A stretch of DNA of 64,000 nucleotides from Marinomonas arctica (GTDB lineage Bacteria > Pseudomonadota > Gammaproteobacteria > Pseudomonadales > Marinomonadaceae). The notes beneath the pieces were generated by a model. It was given only the letters and a program-made list of their open reading frames with translations, searched no databases and was not told where the DNA came from. Of the stretch, positions 1 through 7,880 are shown one piece after another. Position numbers and translations under genes: made by a program. Position 1 is the first letter of the stretch; each line of letters begins with the position of its first letter. The stretch is from contig NZ_QHJF01000005.1 in NCBI RefSeq assembly GCF_003259225.1, forward strand, positions 124,001-188,000, in the 5' to 3' direction.

Positions 1-915
1 GCCTTCATTATTTTTGGCGGCATCAAGCGCATTGCAAACTTCACTCAAATCATTGTGCCATTCATGGCAATTGGCTACATTGTGATGGCCTTGATCGTGG
101 TTTTTCTGAATCTAGACAAGGTGCCAGGTATCTTCGGTTTGATCTTTTCTGATGCCTTTACAGCGCAAGCAGGTTTTGGTGCGGCAATCGGTTGGGGTGT
201 AAAACGTGGCGTTTACTCTAACGAAGCAGGTCAAGGTACTGGCCCTCACGCAGCGGCGGCCGCAGAAGTACAACACCCAGCACAGCAAGGTCTGGTTCAA
301 GCCTTCTCTGTCTACGTTGATACACTATTCATTTGTACCGCAACGGCTCTGATGATTTTGATCACTCAACAATACAACGTGCAAGGTTCACTACCTGATG
401 GCCAGTTCATCGTACAAAACGTGGATCCTTCAACCATCATAGCGTCTCCTGCTTTTACTCAGATGGCACTAGCCAGTGTATTTGGTAGCTCAGGCCCCGT
501 GTTTGTCGGTATCGCATTGTTCTTCTTTGCTTTCACAACGATACTGGCTTACTACTACATCGCTGAAACCAATGTGGCATATCTACGTCGTGCGTTGAAC
601 ATCAACGTATCATTGACATTCGTAAAATTGCTTATCATGTTCATGGTGGCATACGGTACCGTCAATACTGCAGGTTACATCTGGAACCTAGGTGACGTTG
701 GTGTAGGTCTGATGGCGTGGCTAAACATCATTGGTATCCTGACCATTTTCTTCATGGCAAAACCTACGATGAAAGCCTTGCGCGATTATGAAGACCAAAA
801 AGCAGCGGGCGTAACAGAATATACTTTTAACCCAAAAGCCCTTGGTATTAAAGGCGCAGAATTCTGGGAAAAACGTTACGATGAGCAACAAGCGAAAAAA
901 GCGGCAGACAAATAA
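1..915 (+). CDS. Sodium:alanine/glycine symporter, AGCS family (5' end outside window)
   Basis: The reading frame is open from base 1, so this is the C-terminal ~304 residues of a longer inner-membrane transporter. AGCS proteins couple uptake of alanine or glycine to Na+ (or H+). The family signature is visible early in the fragment: a stretch reading GWGVKRGVYSNEAGQGTGPHAAAA, split here as GWGVKRGVYSNEAG and QGTGPHAAAA, typical of the conserved substrate/cation region. Several hydrophobic segments follow, and the protein ends in a charged, lysine-rich cytoplasmic tail. A strong terminator follows the stop codon, so this is the last gene of its transcript. The first Met in the window (base 55) is internal, not the start. 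Confidence 0.93.
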   Translation, partial: AFIIFGGIKRIANFTQIIVPFMAIGYIVMALIVVFLNLDKVPGIFGLIFSDAFTAQAGFGAAIGWGVKRGVYSNEAGQGTGPHAAAAAEVQHPAQQGLVQAFSVYVDTLFICTATALMILITQQYNVQGSLPDGQFIVQNVDPSTIIASPAFTQMALASVFGSSGPVFVGIALFFFAFTTILAYYYIAETNVAYLRRALNINVSLTFVKLLIMFMVAYGTVNTAGYIWNLGDVGVGLMAWLNIIGILTIFFMAKPTMKALRDYEDQKAAGVTEYTFNPKALGIKGAEFWEKRYDEQQAKKAADK

Positions 916-944
916 TTTTCGTCGCCACTAACGCAGAGTGTCAT

Positions 945-975
945 AAAAAGGGCCACATTTACGTGGCCCTTTTTT
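945..975 (+). terminator. Rho-independent terminator after the AGCS symporter
   Basis: A 12-bp perfect stem (AAAAAGGGCCAC / GTGGCCCTTTTT) with a 6-nt loop runs straight into a T tract. The A-run on the other side means it could also stop minus-strand transcripts from the DsrE-like gene. Confidence 0.9.
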
Positions 976-1008
976 GTGCTATTCAACCTATTTTATGGAC
1001 AAACGCTT

Positions 1009-1356
1009 CTAAGGCTTAATATAAGCAAAACCCTGCGTTTGCTTTTCGATCAACGTCAGTACGCCGACAGGCTCTACTGTGACAAATTCTGGCAACAAAT
1101 CAATAGCGATACCGGCCCCATTAAGTGAATTCTGACACACAACAAACTCAACCCCATTAGCGACCAACTCTTGTATTGAGTCTGCATAATTTAACGAAGC
1201 ACGATCACCAAAAACCAATACCGCTTTCGCGTTTGACAGCACCATAATATTCGAGGATTCATGATTCACCGCTTTCACAAGATTGCGCACATTAGCAAGA
1301 AGCAATGACCACTTGTCCAGTTCATCGATATGAAACACTACATTTACAGATTGCAT
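1009..1356 (-). CDS. DsrE/DsrF-like family protein
   Basis: Small soluble protein of 115 residues resembling the DsrE/DsrF-like fold (COG1416 group). It shows alternating beta/alpha segments and the family's single conserved cysteine in the stretch FVVCQNSLNG (about residue 79). True DsrE proteins relay sulfur through that cysteine, but most stand-alone homologues have no proven role, so function is unknown. The start is well supported: an AAGGAGGG ribosome-binding site lies three bases ahead of the ATG. It sits alone between the AGCS symporter and a lactate-permease remnant, without other sulfur-relay genes nearby. Confidence 0.75.
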   Translation of the reverse strand: MQSVNVVFHIDELDKWSLLLANVRNLVKAVNHESSNIMVLSNAKAVLVFGDRASLNYADSIQELVANGVEFVVCQNSLNGAGIAIDLLPEFVTVEPVGVLTLIEKQTQGFAYIKP

Positions 1357-1388
1357 TAACCCTCCTTAATACTTTCCAAAATACACGG

Positions 1389-1610
1389 TCAATAAAGCCT
1401 AATCATAGAGAACAAGGCCGCTACCAGAGCATAAGCTAACATAGAGATAATAGTGCGTTTAATAATAAAACCCTCTTTATTACTGACATCTAGGATCGTG
1501 GATATCGCAATAATATTATTAATACATATCATGTTTCCCATGGCGGCACCGGCCGACCGCAACGCCATCACCTCTCTCCCTACTATCAAACTCGACAACA
1601 AGATACTCAC
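1389..1610 (-). pseudogene. C-terminal remnant of an L-lactate permease (LctP family)
   Basis: The 73-residue frame contains LRSAGAAMGNMICINN followed by NKEGFIIKRT and a final hydrophobic helix. This matches the last ~70 residues of LctP-type lactate permeases (usually ~550 residues), where a GAxxGNMxxxxN motif precedes the last membrane segments. Nothing homologous is visible upstream in any frame, and there is no convincing ribosome-binding site. I read it as the surviving tail of a deleted or displaced gene rather than a functional small protein. Confidence 0.65.
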
Positions 1611-1791
1611 CTTAGTTCAACCTGTTTAAAATGTATAATATCGGTCAATATGCTTTACAAGACTGGAAAAATACCGTTAAAAGCCCTATTGTTTAAGGCT
1701 GGCATAATCCATTGCCACAGAAAATCAGCCACTCAAAATCAGTGCCTAATTTTCTTTTATATTAGCGCATGAAGAAAAGAGAACAGGTGAC

Positions 1792-2553
1792 ATGAAGCAA
1801 AAAGACTTTCGAAAACTTGGCTGCGCGGAATGCTCTACAGCTTGCGACTTAGGTTTCGACTTCACTATGGCATTTCAGCCGATTATCAATTGCCAAACAA
1901 AAACTGTCTTTGCTCAAGAAGCACTTGTCCGTGGTGTAAATCAAGAAGGCGCATTCCACGTTTTCAAAAACGTTAACGACACCAATCGTTATCGATTTGA
2001 CCAAAGCTGTCGCGTGAAAGCCATCAAGCTAGCAGCAGAATTAGGCGTGCATGAAAAGAGCTTTTTAAGCATTAATTTTTTACCGAACGCTGTTTACAAA
2101 CCAGAGCTGTGTATAAGAACCACGTTAAACGCCGCTGAAGAGTACAAGTTCCCTAAAGAAAAAATCATTTTTGAATTTACCGAAAATGAACAAATAACCG
2201 ACAGCACGCACTTAGAATCTATTATTCAACATTACCAACAACAGGGCTTTTTGACTGCGACCGATGATTTTGGCTCAGGATTTAATGGTTTAAACCAGCT
2301 TGCTGATCTTAAAACCGATATCACAAAAATCGACATGGCACTGATCAAAAATATAGACCAAGACAAGAAACGCCAAATCATTGTGCGTAACTTGGTGAAT
2401 TTATTTCATGAGCTCGACATGATGGTTGTCGTCGAAGGCGTCGAAACAAAGGCGGAATATCACACCCTAAGAGACATGGGCATCCACCTTTTCCAAGGCT
2501 ATTACTTCGCCAAACCCAGTTTCGAATCCCTCGCGGAAATCAATTGGGATTAA
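1792..2553 (+). CDS. Stand-alone EAL-domain protein, probable cyclic-di-GMP phosphodiesterase
   Basis: A single EAL domain of 253 residues with no attached sensor module. Residues needed for metal and c-di-GMP binding all appear present: E43 in the EALVRG motif, N95, E128, the D158-D159 pair (TDDFGSG), K179, E215 and Q235. It is therefore likely active, hydrolysing c-di-GMP to pGpG in the cytoplasm. The N-terminus carries three closely spaced cysteines (C11, C14, C18, as CxxCxxxC), which could bind a metal or sense redox state. The loop usually written DDFGTGYSSL is DDFGSGFNGL here. Monocistronic. A GGTG-containing purine stretch precedes the ATG. Confidence 0.88.
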   Translation: MKQKDFRKLGCAECSTACDLGFDFTMAFQPIINCQTKTVFAQEALVRGVNQEGAFHVFKNVNDTNRYRFDQSCRVKAIKLAAELGVHEKSFLSINFLPNAVYKPELCIRTTLNAAEEYKFPKEKIIFEFTENEQITDSTHLESIIQHYQQQGFLTATDDFGSGFNGLNQLADLKTDITKIDMALIKNIDQDKKRQIIVRNLVNLFHELDMMVVVEGVETKAEYHTLRDMGIHLFQGYYFAKPSFESLAEINWD

Positions 2554-2593
2554 GCCAACTCTTTATTGAAAAACCACTTCGAATCGCTCTAAC

Positions 2594-2617
2594 ACCAACA
2601 GCCTATCCCCTGTTGGT
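2594..2617 (+). terminator. Hairpin after the EAL gene, possible weak terminator
   Basis: An 8-bp perfect stem ACCAACAG / CTGTTGGT with a C-rich 8-nt loop lies 41 bp after the stop codon. No run of T follows, so it is not a canonical intrinsic terminator. It lies between convergent genes. Confidence 0.4.
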
Positions 2618-2714
2618 TCAATGACTAACGCTTTGTACCCCGCGAAAAAACGCCTAGCGCACTTCTGGCAACCACGCTAACGTTATATTCATCAGCACAA
2701 TAACGCAAAGAGTC

Positions 2715-3623
2715 TTATAAAAGAGACGCTTTTACATACTGTCGCCAATTATGCTGCTCTTTGAAACCAAGCACTTCACGAATTTTACGGTTTGAAAACA
2801 ACGCCTCATGTTCCCCCATTTCTCGGTTCATAGGCACACCCGGAAAAAAGCGCTCCGCTAATTCTTGGGTAGGAATAATCGCGCCATTATGATCGTTTCC
2901 GGCGTTAAAAATCTGAAAGCCCAAACCGTCTTTTTGCAAACATAAATCGACAATTTGACCCAGATCTCGGGCATCAATGTAACAAAATGCATTGCGACGA
3001 CGTACTTCAGGGTGTTCAAAATAATTCGGAAACAGCTCCGCGTATTCATGAGGTTCAATCACATTGCCGATGCGAAGCGCATAAATATCAATGCCTGATC
3101 GGCGCTGAAAACTACGTGCTGTTTTCTCGTTTACGACTTTAGACAGACCATAGCTGTCCATTGGATCAACATCGTAATCTTCTTCTAATGGCAAAGAATG
3201 TGGATCGGTCTGGCCATCAGAAAAACAAATACCGTAAGTGGTTTCTGATGAAGCAATCACCACTTTTTTAATACCCAGCTTGACCGCGGCTTCAATCACA
3301 TTGTAGGTCCCGATGGTATTGACTCGAAAAGTTTCATTATCAGGATGGATTAAAATTCTTGGGACGGCGGCAAAATGCACCACCGCATCAAACACTGGCA
3401 CTCCGTTCCCTGGCTCTAGCTCATCAAATCCTGCATAGGCCGTCATCGCGTTGAACATTTGGCCGGAGTCCGTAATATCAGCCATTAAGTTGTCCACTCC
3501 TGGATAATCCAAAGGCACTAAATCAACATTCAACACTCGATGTCCTTGCGCAAGCAAATAAGCAACAACATGCTTGCCCGCTTTGCCTGAACCACCAGTG
3601 AACAATATGCGTTTTGATGTCAT
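2715..3623 (-). CDS. NAD(P)-dependent epimerase/dehydratase (extended SDR)
   Basis: A 302-residue extended short-chain dehydrogenase. The N-terminal Rossmann motif GGSGKAG is at residues 10-16, and the catalytic Y158-x-x-x-K162 pair (YGLSK) has Ser126 upstream. This family oxidises or epimerises sugars and nucleotide sugars; the short length is also seen in uronate dehydrogenases. No sugar-nucleotide genes are adjacent, so the substrate cannot be told. It lies 13 bp downstream of rsuA on the same strand and may be co-transcribed. A GAGGTAG motif lies about four bases before the ATG. Confidence 0.82.
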   Translation of the reverse strand: MTSKRILFTGGSGKAGKHVVAYLLAQGHRVLNVDLVPLDYPGVDNLMADITDSGQMFNAMTAYAGFDELEPGNGVPVFDAVVHFAAVPRILIHPDNETFRVNTIGTYNVIEAAVKLGIKKVVIASSETTYGICFSDGQTDPHSLPLEEDYDVDPMDSYGLSKVVNEKTARSFQRRSGIDIYALRIGNVIEPHEYAELFPNYFEHPEVRRRNAFCYIDARDLGQIVDLCLQKDGLGFQIFNAGNDHNGAIIPTQELAERFFPGVPMNREMGEHEALFSNRKIREVLGFKEQHNWRQYVKASLL

Positions 3624-3636
3624 ATACCTACCTCAA

Positions 3637-4347
3637 TCAATTGGGATATTTGTGGAAAGACGCCACTTCCTTTTGGGTTAAATAACGCCACTGCTCACTC
3701 TCTACATCAAGGCAAACATCACCTATTTGCTCTCTATGCAGCCACGCCACTCGATTCTGTACAGCCGCAAACATACGTTTTACCTGATGAAATTTGCCTT
3801 CTGTAATGGTCAGTCGCACTTCGTTTGGCGCAATAACCTCTAACATAGCAGGCAATGTTAACTGCGTCTCCCCTTGCAATTTGATGCCTTCTAAAAATCT
3901 CTCAGCCACCGCTTCCGCTTGCTCATGGCTTAACGCTTTAGATAAACCAACACGGTAGACCTTTCGGCAGCCATTGCAGGGGCGCGTAATATCAAAAGAC
4001 CAGCGACCATCGTCCGTAATCAACACCAAGCCCGTTGTGTCGGCATCTAGACGCCCTGCAATGTGTAATTCAGAAACTCTCTCCACCTGTAGATAATTAA
4101 ACAACGATGGATAAGCTTCATCAATATTAGAGCAAACCGTGTTTATCGGTTTATGCAGAAGAAGATAACGAAAATCGCGAGCCTTTAGCCTGTCGCCATT
4201 CAACAACACGGTATTGTTTTCATGCACTTGAACCGACTCATTCGTCACCACCTCACCGTTAACGCTCACTTTCCCAGCATGAATGCATTGAGTGGCAGCG
4301 TCCTTGCACAGCTCGGTACTTTTACAAATAAACTTATCAAGGCGCAT
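3637..4347 (-). CDS. rsuA: 16S rRNA pseudouridine(516) synthase
   Basis: RsuA-family pseudouridine synthase of 236 residues, close to the 231 of E. coli RsuA. The N-terminal S4 RNA-binding domain (RLDKFICKS...) is followed by the catalytic domain with the conserved GRLDADTTGL motif. Asp101 is the expected nucleophile, equivalent to Asp102 in E. coli. The C-terminal KFHQVKRMFAAV motif is also typical. It isomerises U516 in helix 18 of 16S rRNA. It lies between the SDR gene and a membrane-protein gene transcribed in the same direction, 10 bp apart on the upstream side. Confidence 0.93.
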   Translation of the reverse strand: MRLDKFICKSTELCKDAATQCIHAGKVSVNGEVVTNESVQVHENNTVLLNGDRLKARDFRYLLLHKPINTVCSNIDEAYPSLFNYLQVERVSELHIAGRLDADTTGLVLITDDGRWSFDITRPCNGCRKVYRVGLSKALSHEQAEAVAERFLEGIKLQGETQLTLPAMLEVIAPNEVRLTITEGKFHQVKRMFAAVQNRVAWLHREQIGDVCLDVESEQWRYLTQKEVASFHKYPN

Positions 4348-4357
4348 ACTAAAATTC

Positions 4358-5053
4358 TTATTTCTTAACCATCAAATCTTCAAGCTTCAACCCTGTCGCT
4401 TTATGGATGCTGCGCCACAGGTAATAAAATATGGCCATCATCATCACCATAGAAGGAATCGCAATCATAGGATAACTGTACAGCGTCATCTGGCCCAACT
4501 CTTCATTGAACGCGGCCGTTCCCGCTGGACTGGTGACAATCCACTTAGCAAGCACGTAGTTCATAATCGCTGAGAAGGCAAAAGACCCTGCCACAAAATA
4601 AGTGGCCTTCATCAATTTTCTCTCAAAGACCTGAACACTGTTATTTTCCTCTAACTTCTTTTGGATCGTCTCCACATCCATTATGGCTGCGTTAAACAAC
4701 AAAGCTCGCACCAAAGGATAAGGCGTAAAAGTCGACACCAATACCGCAATACCAATAATGGCAGGAATAGACGCTTCTTTAATCGCCAGCCACTTATTAT
4801 CCAGTTCAAACAAGCCGATACTGCCGGTCAACAACACGCTAACCAACCCTAACAAAGCAATAAAATTAAATTTTCTGTATTTGACCAGCTCAAACAACCC
4901 CCAACCAAGCGGAAAAGCAAGAGCAAGCATAAGACCACCACTTACCCCCAACTTATCATCACCGCTTAACTTCATCAAAATAAAAGACGGCAAAATAACA
5001 CTAACAATAAGGTCCACCATAGGACGTGGTTTATGTGCAGGAGAACGATTCAT
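4358..5053 (-). CDS. VC0807-type integral membrane protein
   Basis: Polytopic inner-membrane protein, about 231 residues with about six hydrophobic segments. It resembles proteins annotated as the VC0807 family, whose function is unknown. The basic N-terminus (NRSPAHKPRPMVDL) precedes the first helix. I place the start at the ATG at 5053, because the longer frame opens with TTG nine codons upstream; a GGA lies ~11 bp before this ATG. It ends 10 bp before rsuA and is probably the first gene of a rsuA/SDR transcription unit. No transporter signature or catalytic motif can be picked out by eye. Confidence 0.7.
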   Translation of the reverse strand: MNRSPAHKPRPMVDLIVSVILPSFILMKLSGDDKLGVSGGLMLALAFPLGWGLFELVKYRKFNFIALLGLVSVLLTGSIGLFELDNKWLAIKEASIPAIIGIAVLVSTFTPYPLVRALLFNAAIMDVETIQKKLEENNSVQVFERKLMKATYFVAGSFAFSAIMNYVLAKWIVTSPAGTAAFNEELGQMTLYSYPMIAIPSMVMMMAIFYYLWRSIHKATGLKLEDLMVKK

Positions 5054-5198
5054 AGGTTTACGATTCCAAGTTAAAAACAAAGACGAATAATCAGGCCATT
5101 ATACAGAAAAAACCGTGATCAATGCTCAGACCTCAAAGATAAACCTTTTGTTCAATGATTATTCGCCTATTCAAACAACGCCGCGGCGTTTTTTACGC

Positions 5199-5204
5199 TA
5201 TAAT
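5199..5204 (+). promoter_or_regulatory. Possible -10 element of the RhlE-type helicase gene
   Basis: A perfect TATAAT lies about 57 bp before the chosen helicase start, on the plus strand. No good -35 hexamer is present at 16-18 bp, so this is only a candidate promoter. It does support starting translation at 5262 rather than at the GTG at 5115, which lies upstream of it. Confidence 0.35.
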
Positions 5205-5261
5205 GCAGCACTTTTGTCTTTTGACAAACCCAACCCCTTACGACAATCTGTCCGAGCGCCT

Positions 5262-6476
5262 ATGCCATTTGCAAAACTGGGATTATCCGTCCCCCTAGTA
5301 CAAGCCATTAAAGAAATGGGGTATGCCACCCCAACACCGATCCAAAAACAAGCCATTCCCGTCATTCTTTCCGGAAAGGATCTCATTGCCACCGCGCAAA
5401 CTGGCACAGGCAAAACAGCCGCCTTTGTATTGCCCATATTAGAACGGTTAAGCAGCCCCAAACAAAACCATGAAAAACCTACCTTACGTGGTAAACGTGT
5501 TCGTGTACTGATTCTGGTTCCAACGCGCGAATTAGCGGTACAGGTAGCGTCTAGCGTCAACGACTACAGTAAGCATCTCAACCTTAGCAGCATGGTGGCT
5601 TATGGCGGTGTCGATACCGAACCACAAAAGCAGCGCTTAATTGAAGGCATAGATATTTTAGTGGCAACACCAGGCAGGCTTCTGGATCTAGCTCACCAAC
5701 GTGCGGTCCATTTTGACGAGCTAGACGTGCTGGTTCTAGACGAAGCCGACAGAATGGTCGACATGGGGTTTGTAGGCGACATTAACAAAATCATCGATCG
5801 ACTACCCCAAAATCGTCAAAACCTGTTGTTTTCAGCGACAATGACCGACGATGTTCGCGCCCTAGCCTACGATTTCTCCGATAGCAAAATGACCGATCTC
5901 GCCGCGGAAATAGCTATTTCTCCGAATGTCCGAGCGGCAGCCAATATCAAACAATGGCTGATCACAGTCGATAAAGACACAAAATCTGCCCTACTAAGCC
6001 ATTTAATCAAGGAACACAATTGGGACCAAGCGCTGATTTTTATTGAGAAAAAACACGGTGCCGCCAAACTGGTCGATCAACTTGCAAAACGTGGTATTAA
6101 AGCAGACTCCATACATGGCGACAGAAGCCAAGCCATGCGCGAAAAGATTCTAGCGCAATTCAAATCCGGTGAACTTAAATACTTAGTCGCCACAGGTGTG
6201 GCTGCCCGAGGACTCGACATTGGCGAACTAAGCCGCGTCGTAAATTACGATTTGCCTTTTAAACCAGAAGAATACATTCATCGCATAGGCCGAACAGGGC
6301 GAGCCGAGTCCAAAGGTGAAGCCATATCGTTTGTCGCCATGGGCGATTTCAAAAACCTCTGTGCGATTGAAAGTCGATTGAAGCATGTCATTGATCGTAA
6401 AGACATTGCTGGCTTTCCAGTGAGAAAAACCGTGCCTATCTCAATCTTAAATTATGTACGTAAAAGCAACCGCTAA
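5262..6476 (+). CDS. rhlE: DEAD-box ATP-dependent RNA helicase, RhlE type
   Basis: DEAD-box helicase of 404 residues. All core motifs are visible: Q-motif (TPTPIQKQAIP, ~24-34), Walker A AQTGTGKT (45-52), PTRELA (87-92), DEAD (160-163), SAT (191-193) and HRIGRTGR near the end. The opening MPFAKLGLS matches the usual RhlE N-terminus, which is why I start here instead of at the upstream GTG (5115). RhlE unwinds short RNA duplexes and acts in RNA decay and ribosome maturation. The C-terminal extension after the helicase core is short, so partner-binding tails seen in some RhlE proteins are lacking. Could also be called a generic DEAD/DEAH helicase. Confidence 0.88.
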   Translation: MPFAKLGLSVPLVQAIKEMGYATPTPIQKQAIPVILSGKDLIATAQTGTGKTAAFVLPILERLSSPKQNHEKPTLRGKRVRVLILVPTRELAVQVASSVNDYSKHLNLSSMVAYGGVDTEPQKQRLIEGIDILVATPGRLLDLAHQRAVHFDELDVLVLDEADRMVDMGFVGDINKIIDRLPQNRQNLLFSATMTDDVRALAYDFSDSKMTDLAAEIAISPNVRAAANIKQWLITVDKDTKSALLSHLIKEHNWDQALIFIEKKHGAAKLVDQLAKRGIKADSIHGDRSQAMREKILAQFKSGELKYLVATGVAARGLDIGELSRVVNYDLPFKPEEYIHRIGRTGRAESKGEAISFVAMGDFKNLCAIESRLKHVIDRKDIAGFPVRKTVPISILNYVRKSNR

Positions 6477-6572
6477 TACTAAATCGATATCTTTTAGATA
6501 CAAAAGTTTACAAAGGTAGATAAAATGCTGTATATCTAAGAAATACATTATGGCAGTGGTAAAAGCTAAGGC

Positions 6573-7523
6573 ATGAAAGATCATATAACAATATCGATTT
6601 CTTCAATACATGGAAGTAAGCACTTTAGTTTGGGAAAAAGAACTCGTCATACTGTTAAACTTATCAGCGCTATAATCTTTCTTTGCATACTCATAACCGC
6701 TGCCATTATTTATTATCTAGTGAATGACGCGGAGTTTTCTAAATTAAAACTTCGCGAATTAGAAGATAAATCTTTGTCTTTAAGCAAAGAAATCAAATCA
6801 CTAACTGCACTCAAAATAAACTTAGAACAAGATTTATCTGAACGTGAAGAGCGTATGCAATTAGTATCTGATCGGTTGGATGATCTAGAAAAACTTCTTG
6901 GCATGGACAGCCAAATGGATGCAAAATTTGAATCACGCTTAAATATTGCCGCCATCAATTCATCCATACGGGTCGCCATGTTAACCCAAATTCCAAGCGG
7001 CCCGCCGGTCAAACATGCCAGAACGTCTTCAGGTTATGGTGAACGACAACATCCCGTCACGGGCATTGCCGCGTTTCATCGAGGGCAAGATTTTGCAGTC
7101 AATGTTGGCACCCCTATTTATGCGCCGGCAGATGGTGCGATTGAATCCGTACGCCCAAGCGACAAAGGTTCTGGCAACTATATTCGCATACTTCATGCCT
7201 ACGGATTTTCAAGCTCGTATTCTCATTTGAGCAAATTCGCTGTCAGCCGAGGGAATTTTGTTAAAAAGGGCGACTTAATCGCCTATTCAGGGAACAGTGG
7301 GCTGTCCTCCGGACCACACCTTCATTATGAAGTGAGATTTATTGGACGGCCATTAAATCCAAAGCCCTTTGTGGATTGGAGTGTTGATAATTTTGATACC
7401 ATTTTCAAAAGCATAAGAGGTATACAATGGGAATCTTTGGTGGGCAAAATAGAGTCAAGAGTCAGTCATCAACTACAACGCTCATCGCAGAAGGCTGTAC
7501 CGTCAAAGGACACCTCAAAGTAG
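6573..7523 (+). CDS. Membrane-anchored M23 (LytM-type) murein endopeptidase
   Basis: 316 residues: short cytoplasmic N-terminus, one membrane span (~27-50), a coiled coil rich in Leu/Glu/Lys (~55-110) and a periplasmic M23 zinc peptidase domain (~150-265). Zinc ligands are intact: H169 and D173 in HRGQDF, and H251 in GPHLHYE, with H218 (YSHLS) and H249 as catalytic histidines. It should therefore be an active peptidoglycan cross-link hydrolase rather than an activator-type degenerate LytM. The last 97 bp overlap the start of the bactofilin gene. M23-bactofilin pairs shape cells in other proteobacteria (for example CcmA with Csd proteins in Helicobacter), so a role in cell shape is likely. Confidence 0.9.
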   Translation: MKDHITISISSIHGSKHFSLGKRTRHTVKLISAIIFLCILITAAIIYYLVNDAEFSKLKLRELEDKSLSLSKEIKSLTALKINLEQDLSEREERMQLVSDRLDDLEKLLGMDSQMDAKFESRLNIAAINSSIRVAMLTQIPSGPPVKHARTSSGYGERQHPVTGIAAFHRGQDFAVNVGTPIYAPADGAIESVRPSDKGSGNYIRILHAYGFSSSYSHLSKFAVSRGNFVKKGDLIAYSGNSGLSSGPHLHYEVRFIGRPLNPKPFVDWSVDNFDTIFKSIRGIQWESLVGKIESRVSHQLQRSSQKAVPSKDTSK

Positions 7524-7870
7524 CGAACCAGCTGCAAATTGATGGTCATGTAGAAGGTCAAGTTGATGCGATTACTCAATTAAAAATCAGTGAATCAGGA
7601 AAAGTGCTTGGAGAAATCACCACCGAACGCTTGATTATTAATGGTCATTTCGAAGGCACTTGTCGCGCTAACTACGTTGATATTCTAAGTAACGGACGCA
7701 TTAGCGGCACGGTTTACAGCGATAACCTCAGCATTGAACCTGGTGGAAAATTTACCGGAATCACTCACCCTGCTGAAGCTACCGCACCAAAGCCAGAAGC
7801 AAAAGCCAAAGAAACTCAACAGCTAAATAAAAAGATCGCCTTGATTAGCAATGATCCTCCTATTAGCTGA
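7427..7870 (+). CDS. Bactofilin (polymer-forming cytoskeletal protein)
   Basis: 147 residues. A short flexible N-terminus is followed by the DUF583/bactofilin beta-helix of ~110 residues with its regular turns (IDGHVEGQV, INGHFEGTC, NGRISGTVYS), then a disordered Ala/Lys/Pro-rich tail. Bactofilins polymerise without nucleotide at the membrane and position cell-wall enzymes. The start is supported by an AAGAGG ribosome-binding site 6 bp ahead of the ATG. The conserved core begins near residue 16, still inside the M23 gene, so the 97-bp out-of-frame overlap is genuine whatever the exact start. Likely translationally coupled to the endopeptidase. Confidence 0.92.
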   Translation: MGIFGGQNRVKSQSSTTTLIAEGCTVKGHLKVANQLQIDGHVEGQVDAITQLKISESGKVLGEITTERLIINGHFEGTCRANYVDILSNGRISGTVYSDNLSIEPGGKFTGITHPAEATAPKPEAKAKETQQLNKKIALISNDPPIS

Positions 7871-7880
7871 AGGAATGGCT

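Noticed and set aside
5115-5261. N-terminal extension of the RhlE helicase from a GTG
   Set aside because: The extension lies over the candidate TATAAT and has no helicase similarity. The ATG at 5262 gives the standard RhlE N-terminus.
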